From Acanthaster planci (lineage: Eukaryota; Echinodermata; Asteroidea; Valvatida; Acanthasteridae): a stretch of 31,462 nucleotides of DNA. The notes below the pieces were generated by a model. The model was given only the letters and a program-made list of their open reading frames with translations. It did not search any database and was not told the origin of the DNA. The translations under genes were made by a program, and so were the position numbers. The stretch covers positions 312,001 through 343,462 of the forward strand of contig NW_019091356.1 of assembly GCF_001949145.1 (NCBI RefSeq). Direction: 5' to 3'. Below, piece after piece: positions 22,375 through 29,989 of the stretch; the first letter of the stretch is position 1, and the number at the start of each line of letters is the position of its first letter.

Positions 22375-25300
22375 GTAAGTTACATTAAGTGAGCATAATT
22401 CACCCCAAAAAGAATCGTAGTACAAACTGCAATCTATTAGGGTACAATGATCGCCAAGGGATACCTGCCTAGAACCTAAAGCAATCCATCATGCATTAAC
22501 GTTATTGTGCACCTATTGGAGCTATGATATCGCAGTAATACAGTAAAATTCACAAAGTGAATGGTTGGAATAGCCTGAATTGGATGAGTCGTTGAATGGA
22601 ACGACGAAATATGCAGCTCATCAACAATGTGTCCTTTACATGTGTAAACAGTAAAAAATGCCCCTTCAGTTCTATTGTACCAAAAAGTCATGCATGATCG
22701 TCAGCATTTACGAAGTTACTGCAATGTTAATATTTCCAACTCTATCTTAGTGCAGACCTGTTGTAATCCCTACTAGTACGTTGGACTACTGAAATCGTTG
22801 ATCTGGTGTCATGTTAATTATAGGTCAATTTGATAGCATTCATGCACTGTTTGAAGGAAGATAAAGAAGCTTATCCTACAAGCTGTGACTCCGAATATAG
22901 AGCGGACGAACCACTTTAAGAGATAACAGAACCAGACACGGGTTTTCTCAAACAAAACTCCGACGATTGGTGCGATAGACTTCGTGGTTTGGGTCCACAA
23001 CACCAAAACAACCTAGTGACTGACTATTGCGTTTTTTAATTCCGGCTGATAGCGTGGGGGGCAACCAGGGAAGGGCGACCAATGCATCTACATGGTGCGA
23101 TAATTTTTGACCTATAGTTGCTACTTTGCGTACCCAACTGTCACGTGGTATTAAAGGTTGTTTGTGCCTTCTTGGATTCAGAAGTTTCACATGCTGCTTT
23201 TACAAAATTAATATTTCCTTTGAAACCAGGATCCACACAAAAATTCCAAAGGAAATGTGCCGGTGGACATAAAATACTGTATTTTACACGGCAAGGCAGG
23301 CTTTCAACCATGCTATTCGTGTTCACTGTCCCACATCTTCGAGGTTAGCACTAATTTGAGTCAGTTAATTTAACCACTTGGCGCCGAATTACGTGTAAAC
23401 ACGCTTATCGTGAGAAAATCCGACGTTAACTGGCCACACTCTGAACTTATGTCATAATTACTGCCCGTTATCTATACAAAGACTATCATCAAAGACAAAG
23501 AGTCATACAACAGATCTACAGTATGTCTTAATGTCTTCATTGTCGCATTTCGTATTTGCAGCTAGCGTCAAAGACAAAAGGGTTGTGATCACAGGGGCTA
23601 GTACCGGCATCGGAGAAGAGATTGCATATCACTACGCTCGGTTCGGTGCTCGGATCCTCATCACTGCCAGAAGAGAGTCAGTTCTCAAAGAAGTTAGACC
23701 TATAATGTTTCAGAGTATCTGTATAAAAAATACATGTAACTTTGCCAATTAAAATACCGATGGCCCTACAACACATCTGTCCGACTACGCCTAAACCTAA
23801 AATAACCAACTTTTTCTTTATGGTTTTAAGGGTTGGTCGATAAAAGGTCTGGAAGGGTGTATTTCCTTACAACGCAGATGTAGGGAGCTAGCCAACGCTG
23901 AACAATGGACCAAATTAATCTTGCTGCTCAAAGCGAGTAGCGAAAACTATTTGTTCTCTTGTATGATGGACAATAGTGGAGGGAAGGACGTGGTTGAAGT
24001 CGGTGAAACGATACAAAAGATGGAGACGCAACCTCACCCATTCGAATCAAAGAATCATCTTTTTCTGGCAGTGTAGCTGCAGTCTTTCATTAAATCATTA
24101 ACATTATTATCTGGCACAGTCAGTTCAACGAACAAAAAACATAATTCCCTCCCCTTAATTGAGTGGTCATTTTTCAATGAAGTCGGGAGATACCCATCGG
24201 TCTCAGCATTAATGATAAACTATCTCTTTGAATGCATTTGTTTCCTTCAACGTATTTTGTGACACTTTATCACTGCTACCCATTCCCGGCAACCATGAAC
24301 ACTTGTTTACACCTCAGGTTGTGGCAAAATGCAAAGAGCTTGGAGCCAAGGAGGTGTTCTATATCCCGTTGGATATGGCCAAGGAAGAGGCTCCTAAGAT
24401 TCTGATCGATGAGGCAGAGAAGAAGTTTCGAGGACTAGATCATCTTATCTTGAATCACATCATTAGTAGTTACCCGAAATTCTGGGACGGAGAATTCGAC
24501 TCTGTAATGAAGAAGGTGCGTTTTGCCATTTTGAGTGAGCAAAATTTCTCGTGACAGTTTTCCCCAAACTGTTCGCGATTTCCTGAACGATTCTGAACAT
24601 ATCAGGAGCGCCCATACACGCACACACACACAAAAGTGTGTATTTGCCTGCAACTGGGGACCCCTTATTGTTCTTTTTTAGAAGACCACCCATACACAGT
24701 TGTCAATCGGGGACCCTCTGTTAATCGGGGACCTTATTGTCCTCTATTGTTCAGGGTCCCCAATTGAATGCAGAAACAAACTCATACACCCAAGGAGACT
24801 AAAAAAAACACCAATTCAGAGCCGTGCCTATGCGGGCACACGTGTTTATTTTGAAGAGGACAGAAAGTGAACTTAAAAGTGACTACCTCATCCGTGTTTA
24901 ATACACGAAATGGACGAAAGAAGACGTTCGTGGTGAAAAAAGTACTCGCTTTATATTCTTGCAGACGATGGAAGTCAATTTCTTCGCCTACATCAGACTA
25001 GCGACACACGCCACGCCCATGCTAAGGGAAAGCAAAGGTCATATCGGTGTGGTTTCGTCTGGAGCAGGTAAACGAGTAGCGAGGGAATTTTATAGAGGTG
25101 GGAAAGATTTGGTCAGGTTGACTGTGTTTGAGGCTGGCAGTGCGGGGAGACACGTTACTCAATGCATGATATAAAGAACAAGAAAATCTTTTAACTCAGG
25201 ACTGGGGTGTGTGCGTTCATGAGAGACAAGAGACATTTGTTCCGACAAAAAGCGGTCCAGACCATTCATTGACTCGTGAAAGAATTGCACAACACAATGT

Positions 25301-25891
25301 CCCTTTTATTTACTTCAAATGATTGAAATTATTGCATCCCTGTCCAGGAAAGATAGGTCTGCCTTTCGTAGCAATCTACAGCGCCTCGAAGTTTGCTCTC
25401 CATGGTTTCTTCGACGCTCTTCGGCAAGAATACAAAATGCAGAATTTTGGAATATCAATCTCGACTTTTGTTCTCGGTATGAAATTAAACCAGAATATCA
25501 TTAAACTTAAGCAACAGCTGTACTTTTCATGAAGTATATGAATGGGCAAAACGAGGGCTTTCAGAAAAATGCCATGAGCATTACACAGCGTTACAATTCA
25601 TATGTAAAATCAAAATTCACCATGGTAACGATGTTTGTTATTTCAGGCGGCATCAACACCACCAATGTTGCCAAGGATACCACCAAAATTTTCCTGGAGC
25701 AGACTTTCTACACTACCCCATCTGACACAGCTCTACGTATCATCAAAGGAACAACAAACCGTGAACGGGAGGTCTATTACCCATACTTCCCAATCACAAA
25801 GATGAGAGACTTTGCTCCTGAACTGATGGAAAGAATTGTGCAGTCACAGACCCTGAATCACGATACTATCAAGAAACTCCTGACAGCCTAG
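22299..25891 (+). CDS. HSD11B1-like: Gene B, whole gene: 11-beta-hydroxysteroid dehydrogenase 1-like short-chain dehydrogenase (six exons)
   Basis: Seen: exons 22299-22374, 23562-23692, 24318-24515, 24965-25067, 25348-25476 and 25647-25891 join in frame (phases 1, 0, 0, 1, 1), giving 882 bases and 293 residues, close to the 292 of vertebrate HSD11B1. The product has an N-terminal anchor (about 4-17), TGASTGIG cofactor motif (36-43), TARR after the second strand (60-63, favouring NADPH), LILNHI (112-117), and catalytic N140, S167, Y180 and K184 in YSASK. Known: this classical SDR subfamily sits in the ER membrane with a lumenal catalytic domain and interconverts keto and hydroxyl groups on steroids and other carbonyls; LNHI in place of NNAG is a subfamily trait. 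Inferred: an ER-anchored NADP(H)-dependent carbonyl or steroid reductase. The substrate cannot be read from sequence; HSD11B1 and HSD11B1L identity are not separable here. Confidence 0.93.
22375..23561 (+). other. Gene B intron 1
   Basis: 1.2 kb between anchor and Rossmann exons. Only short non-descript open frames; nothing further recognised. Confidence 0.7.
23562..23692 (+). CDS. Gene B exon 2: Rossmann cofactor motif
   Basis: Acceptor GTATTTGCAG, phase 1 in. The exon ends AAAGAA|GTTAGA in phase 0, a weak donor, but the protein continues exactly into the next exon. It encodes residues 26-69 with VVITGASTGIGEE and the ITARRES segment that contacts the cofactor ribose-phosphate. Confidence 0.92.
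23693..24317 (+). other. Gene B intron 2
   Basis: 625 bases, starting with the weak donor GTTAGA. No other feature recognised. Confidence 0.7.
24318..24515 (+). CDS. Gene B exon 3: central Rossmann strands with LNHI motif
   Basis: Acceptor TTACACCTCAG, donor AAGAAG|GTGCGT, 66 codons, phase 0 on both sides (residues 70-135). It contains VVAKCKELGAKEVFYIPLD, with an Asp placed as in SDRs that contact the adenine ring, and GLDHLILNHI, the subfamily version of NNAG. Confidence 0.92.
24516..24964 (+). other. Gene B intron 3
   Basis: 449 bases, containing a short CA microsatellite (about 24619-24632) and the inverted-repeat element at 24648-24773. Confidence 0.75.
24648..24773. repeat. Small imperfect inverted-repeat element (MITE-like)
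   Basis: The left arm CTGCAACTGGGGACCCCTTA is mirrored at the right end by a segment whose reverse complement begins CTGCATTCAATTGGGGACCC. Between them are two further plus-oriented copies of AATCGGGGACC (24705 and 24723). Arms starting CTGCA with GGGGACC cores suggest a small non-autonomous element or its remnant. No clear target-site duplication was identified. Confidence 0.5.
24965..25067 (+). CDS. Gene B exon 4: active-site Asn and Ser
   Basis: Acceptor TATTCTTGCAG, donor GGAGCAG|GTAAAC, phase 0 in and 1 out (residues 136-169). MEVNFFAY holds structural and catalytic N140, and IGVVSSGAG holds the catalytic serine S167. Confidence 0.92.
25348..25476 (+). CDS. Gene B exon 5: catalytic YxxxK
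   Basis: Acceptor CATCCCTGTCCAG, donor GTTCTCG|GTATGA, phase 1 on both sides (residues 170-212). It holds YSASKFALHGFF with Y180 and K184, followed by the helix and strand leading to the substrate loop. Confidence 0.92.
25647..25891 (+). CDS. Gene B exon 6: substrate loop, C-terminus and stop
   Basis: Acceptor GTTATTTCAG, phase 1 in, TAG at 25889-25891. It encodes residues 213-293, starting GGINTTNVAK after the SDR strand that ends the cofactor pocket, and the EVYYPYFP segment typical of the HSD11B1 C-terminal region. No ER retrieval motif is seen at the end (KKLLTA), as expected for a protein held by an N-terminal anchor. Confidence 0.92.
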
Positions 25892-27010
25892 GAAGAATGC
25901 TAAAAATGGTCAAAGACTAATCCTCAATTTCAGCCACTATAGAATATATAACCCATCGTCTTTGAAATAATTCAAATTTGTTGAATATTACTATGTTTCA
26001 TGTGGACATGCAGTTTAGGGTACCAACGCACTCCTTACATACGTACACAATAACTGCTAATAGAGGCCTATTTTCAAAAACTCGAGGCAACAAAATCTTT
26101 ACCGATGATTTCGCAGTGCAAGTGGTTTTTGATGCGGCTACAAAGCAACCCCCAGGAAATTCGCTTCAGTCTTTCGTCTAATTCATTGAAGAATTCAATC
26201 AACTGCCGGTGTAAATTTGCAAAGGTTGTTGGAATTTAGTCAGACGTTGGTGTGCTGATTATGGCAAATTTTAAATCATTCATTTTAAATGTCTTTTAAT
26301 CAAAATCCTGTGTCAATTAAACAGCTAATTAAAAGCAATATCAATGCTAGGAGAATAAAACACAAACTCTTCATGTGACAGACTTGGGAACAACAAAAAT
26401 TTTACACTAAAATTGTGTAGTTTTATTGCAATAAATAGGGGTATACTGCTTAGAATATTGTACATTTTCAAAAGATGTTTTGCATATTTGAAGTTGGAAC
26501 AGTACCAGTAAGAGTTTTCATTTCAAAAACTCAGGGTAGGTTTCCATGGGGATTAAAAATCAAGAAAATCTTCAAGTAAACAGAATTTACATTGGTAAAG
26601 AAGTCAATGACCCATTTGAGTCAATTCATATTGATCTTTCCACCACAGCCCGGCCCCCTAGGGAGTGGTAAAATAACCAAATGAATATATCACGTGGGAC
26701 ATTATTTGTCAACTAGGGAGTGCGTAAGTGCGAGAATCCATTTTAATTAGCTGAAGTAGACACACCCTTAGAATATTCGGGTGTTGCCCCATCACAACAG
26801 TTAATCCTTCATCAACCCGGACGAAGCAATCAGATGTTTGCCACCACAGAACAATCCTTATGCAAAATGATTGACCATCTTCCCTTCTTGACCACTCTTA
26901 GAAGTGATGTTTTTACCCCACGGGGATTCGGTTTCCCACCCCGCCCGTCCACAAATTCAATGTCCGTTTGCTAATAACTAAGCTATGATCCACATCCTTC
27001 AGTCAGAAAA
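25892..27010 (+). other. Gene B to gene C intergenic region
   Basis: About 1.1 kb holding the gene B 3' UTR, its candidate polyadenylation signals and upstream flank of gene C. No additional gene recognised. Confidence 0.6.
26354..26435 (+). terminator. Candidate polyadenylation signals of gene B
   Basis: AATAAA occurs at 26354-26359 and again at 26430-26435, about 460 and 540 bases past the gene B stop, in an AT-rich stretch. Either would give a 3' UTR of about 0.5 kb. No earlier AATAAA was noticed. Confidence 0.45.
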
Positions 27011-27012
27011 CA

Positions 27013-27037
27013 ATTGGTAAAAGGCAGGGCCTATATA
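27013..27037 (+). promoter_or_regulatory. Candidate core promoter of gene C (inverted CCAAT and TATA-like box)
   Basis: ATTGG (inverted CCAAT) at 27013-27017 precedes CTATATACC, with TATATA at 27032-27037. Initiation about 30 bases on would leave a 5' UTR of roughly 95 bases before the ATG at 27159. The spacing is reasonable, but this is pattern-based only. Confidence 0.4.
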
Positions 27038-27158
27038 CCGTCAACACACAGCTGGCCACAAATTTTGGTGGTAACTTTAAACACCGTTTCTTCTTCAAAA
27101 GAGCGAGGATATCTCTTTTCCAATTGCATTTTCATGTCCTTTTTGAAAGAACTGAAGC

Positions 27159-27271
27159 ATGGACAGATTTCATGTTTTCTTCGTTTCATTGCTACCTCTG
27201 ATGTGTCCAATCAGTTGGGGTGACCAAGCACTCGACCCAAGAGGGCGTAATGTCTGTAATCTCCAAAAACG
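27159..27271 (+). CDS. Gene C exon 1: signal peptide and NVC start of EMI
   Basis: ATG in strong context (GAAGC-ATG-G), 37 codons beginning MDRFHVFFVSLLPLMCPISW, a clear signal peptide, then a short linker and GRNVC. It ends AAAAACG|GTAAGT in phase 2, a near-consensus donor. The distance from signal peptide to NVC closely parallels gene A exon 1. Confidence 0.8.
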
Positions 27272-29989
27272 GTAAGTGGAAACGTTTAACTACATTCGAA
27301 TTTACTCACATGTTAGATTTTAATTCTTTATCAGGGAAAAAGGGTTCTCTATTAGTGCAATCGAAACGATAATGCATATCCAAGAAAAATTTGCATTCAG
27401 AGAAGGACTCAAAAATGGGTGGATTCGAACCTACGTCTCACGACATGGAAGAGAGGTACCACTGCACTTATCATAGGTCACATCAGATTAAAGTCTGTCG
27501 ATCTATCGAACGAGGTTTCTGAGTTATCGGTAGGTGAACTACAAGATGCGCGGCTGTTATAGAGTACGTGAATGTAGGTCGGTTTAAACTGCTAAAAATC
27601 TCTCTTTGAGGACATTAAGGGACACACTAAAGAACAAACTTGGCCGTAGGTTTCAAAGAAGGAACGGGCACGTGTTTTTACCAAGTTGGTTGGGGGAAAG
27701 TTTTTGCTCTAATGACAATTAGAATGTTCCATGCTTGAGGCATATAAATGCCAAAATGAGAGTATAATGTAGCACATGCTATGATGTTCCATATCCTTTA
27801 GTTTAACTCCCAGGTCCGACAGGATGCCATTTCTTATTCAGGAATCCGATATCGCCACCAAATATGAAACGGAATAATGATCCCAAGGGAATAAAGATTT
27901 GGTTGCACAAGACATGGCAGTTCTCAACCAAAATTCGAAAAGGAAAATTATGACTAAGAATTTCCCTTGCAAATGCGCAGATTTTATAAATGACAAATGC
28001 CGGTCTTTTTTTCCGGCGATAACATTTTTATATAAAATTCTGCTTCTTTTACATCATATAAATAGAATGGTACCAATTCTGATAACATGTCTGATACACG
28101 CGTGCTTGAGTACTAATTTACTTTTTAAAACACGTCTTAATTTATTGACCTTGCACGAAAACAAAACTTTACAAATAGCCGGATGCATCAAGGAGGTGAT
28201 ATTTGACAAAACTAAAATAATTTTTCAAACGATTAAACATAATTTATTCACCTTGTTTTCCTAAAAGCAATAAATCATTTTTGGTGCAAGAAAATGTCAG
28301 TACTATGGCATACTCTTACACGTGACAACTACTGTTGGCACAATTACTGTCCTTATTTCTAGGTAAGGATGAATAAATCATCACTTAGCATTTATGACGC
28401 TCCAGAAAGGAAACAGTGATTTGGCGGTTTTCTTAGCCAGGAAAGCCTGCGGGTAGTAAAACTTGATTGTTATTCCATCCCTGGATTTTATCAGGACATC
28501 CTTACAGTCACACAGCAGACCATTCTCCCTTTGCATACTATTCACATTTGTAGCCAACGTTTGCAGAAATATCACATTTGGTTGGTTTCAGACTTTGCAT
28601 CAACATGGACATCAAGCATTGTGTATCTCGTTCTGTTCAAGTGTCTGACCTTGTCATTTCAACGGCTGGCTTATTTCTGATTCAGCAAAATAACCAGAAA
28701 CAAATGTGGAGTGACTAGGAAAGACCCGAAACTCTGCAGGTGTATTCTACAGTGACTAATAGAAAGGAAATAGCATGATTGGGCAAAGTGCAAAGCGTCA
28801 CACCTTTATCCATCCTGCCAGATTACAGCACCACAATTGACGACCTGAAAACAATTCCATTGCCAAAACTGTCACAGCAACCCATGGGTGTGAGAGCGAT
28901 TTGAATAGATCTACAGAGCCTTAATTTGTAACGAAGATACATCTGTTCCCTGTTGGTTCCCATCTCAGTGCCAAACACCACTCTCACTTTCTCTCCACAG
29001 CTAAATCACAAGTATTTGATATAAAAGGGCTTCACAAGTGGTGTCACAAAGTTTCAAAACAATTTTCTTATACTTATCTGAAAATTCATCATGATTTCAG
29101 ATTTTTTTAGCTAATATTATAAGTTTGTAAGACACCTATGGGAACACGAACCTGCGTCTGCCGAGATTCTACATAAAAACTGTATACGATAATGAAACAC
29201 TGAACTTCTGAGAGAAATTCCAGAGAAAAATCCACAACCACTTGCTTGTCTCATAACTTGTCTCACTCACGCTTTTTCTAGGCCATACCCGTATGACGCT
29301 CTAAGGCCGAATAATTGGCAGCTAAAGGCACACGACCTGACGGAGCACCGATGTTGTGACGGTTGGAGACAAATTGGAGACTCTTGTCCTAAAGGTAACT
29401 CTACATGATGAGATCTCATTGCCAACCCTCCTTAATGCCAACACTGTCAGCCTTTGCTAGTGAAAAAAATACACCTTATTCCCGTGGTCTACCTTTTCAG
29501 CTGAAACAGGATCCAACACAATTCATCGCATTTAAACACAAAGGCAAATTACAATTATCGTAATGCAAAATTGCCTCTGTCCTTGACTTAATTAACACTG
29601 GAGTCGAACTTCGACAAATGCTAAAGAGACACAGTGGAGTACATGATCAAAATATTGACAGGGTCAATGACCTACTTATGATCTCTCCGTCATGGAGAAG
29701 GTAACAATGTTTCAACACCCAGGCTGATAATTACTGAAATGATGACTTCCTTTCCAATATCCCAATAGACCTGCCCCTTTGTAGTAAACAATCACATTCA
29801 ATGAATGCCATGCCTAGTGTCTTTTCTTTTTTATTATTTTTAACACCTTGTCTTGACAGCATTTAACTTCATATTTCTAATCGAACAAAATTTCCACGAT
29901 TCGAATTTCTCCTAGCTGTGTGCGACATTCCTTGCGTTCACGGTCAGTGTGCCGACCCAAATTACTGCTTATGTGATGACCACTGGGCG
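27159..29989 (+). CDS. Gene C, partial: EMI-EGF protein, first four exons (continues beyond the window)
   Basis: Seen: exons 27159-27271, 28686-28739, 29282-29394 and 29916-29989 join in frame (phases 2, 2, 1, 0 out), giving 118 residues so far. Order: signal peptide (about 1-22), EMI domain (31-91; Cys 33, 45, 55, 80, 81, 91), then most of an EGF-like domain (Cys 96, 100, 105, 111, 113). Known: N-terminal EMI followed by EGF modules occurs in EGFL7/8, MEGF6 and the MEGF10/Draper group; such proteins are secreted or single-pass and act in adhesion, matrix or engulfment. The EMI intron phases equal those of gene A. Inferred: an extracellular adhesive or receptor protein. Whether more EGFs or a membrane segment follow is unknown because the remaining exons lie to the right. 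Confidence 0.78.
27272..28685 (+). other. Gene C intron 1
   Basis: 1.4 kb holding a tRNA-derived SINE-like fragment (minus strand, about 27415-27490), a 121-codon AT-rich open frame (27899-28264) with no domain signature, and a possible recursive splice site at 28362. Confidence 0.6.
27415..27490 (-). repeat. Degenerate tRNA-derived (SINE-like) fragment
   Basis: On the minus strand the sequence reads GACGTAGGTTCGAATCCACC, an exact polymerase III B box (GGTTCGAATCC). It is preceded about 40-60 bases upstream by TGACCTATGATAAGTGCAGTGG, which resembles a worn A box. No cloverleaf with a plausible acceptor stem could be drawn, so it reads as a SINE or tRNA pseudogene rather than a working tRNA. 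Confidence 0.5.
28686..28739 (+). CDS. Gene C exon 2: short exon with two middle EMI cysteines
   Basis: Acceptor TTTCTGATTCAG and donor CTCTGCAG|GTGTAT bound 54 bases, phase 2 on both sides. It adds residues 39-55 including NKCGVTRKDPKLC. Without it, exons 1 and 3 also join in frame but the EMI would have four cysteines; with it the usual six are present. It corresponds in position and phase to gene A exon 2 but is 45 bases shorter. A chance frame cannot be ruled out. Confidence 0.6.
28740..29281 (+). other. Gene C intron 2
   Basis: 542 bases. A strong-looking acceptor at about 29000 (CTTTCTCTCCACAG) is followed at once by TAA in the required phase, so it was not used. The possible SINE fragment lies near its end. 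Confidence 0.6.
29136..29200 (-). repeat. Second possible SINE-like fragment
   Basis: The minus strand here contains CAGACGCAGGTTCGTGTTCC, which matches the B-box area of the fragment at 27415-27490 at most positions, with changes inside the box. No A box was convincing. It lies just upstream of gene C exon 3, in intron 2. Confidence 0.3.
29282..29394 (+). CDS. Gene C exon 3: C-terminal half of EMI
   Basis: Acceptor CTTTTTCTAG and donor CTAAAG|GTAACT, phase 2 in and 1 out, the same as gene A exon 3. It encodes residues 57-93 with NNWQLKAHDLTEHRCCDGW then GDSC. The CC-x-G-W motif followed by a cysteine nine residues on closes an EMI domain. Confidence 0.82.
29395..29915 (+). other. Gene C intron 3
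   Basis: 521 bases between the EMI and EGF exons; nothing further recognised. Confidence 0.65.
29916..29989 (+). CDS. Gene C exon 4: EGF-like domain, first five cysteines
   Basis: Acceptor ATTTCTCCTAG and donor TGGGCG|GTGAGT, phase 1 in and 0 out. It encodes VCDIPCVHGQCADPNYCLC and then DDHWA. The spacing C-x3-C-x4-C-x5-C-x-C is that of an EGF domain after EMI; the sixth cysteine must come from the next exon, which I did not find in the window. Confidence 0.82.

Noticed and set aside
27415-27490. Functional tRNA gene
   Set aside because: Only the B box is intact; no acceptor stem or anticodon arm could be paired, so it is listed as a SINE-like fragment.
27899-28264. 121-codon plus-strand open frame in gene C intron 1
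   Set aside because: Low-complexity AT-rich composition, no acceptor at its start and no phase fit with the gene C exons.
28295-28362. Alternative middle exon of gene C ending CTAG|GTAAGG
   Set aside because: It can be read open in phase 2 out, but carries only one cysteine, lacks a good acceptor and does not look like EMI sequence; the 28686-28739 exon fits better.
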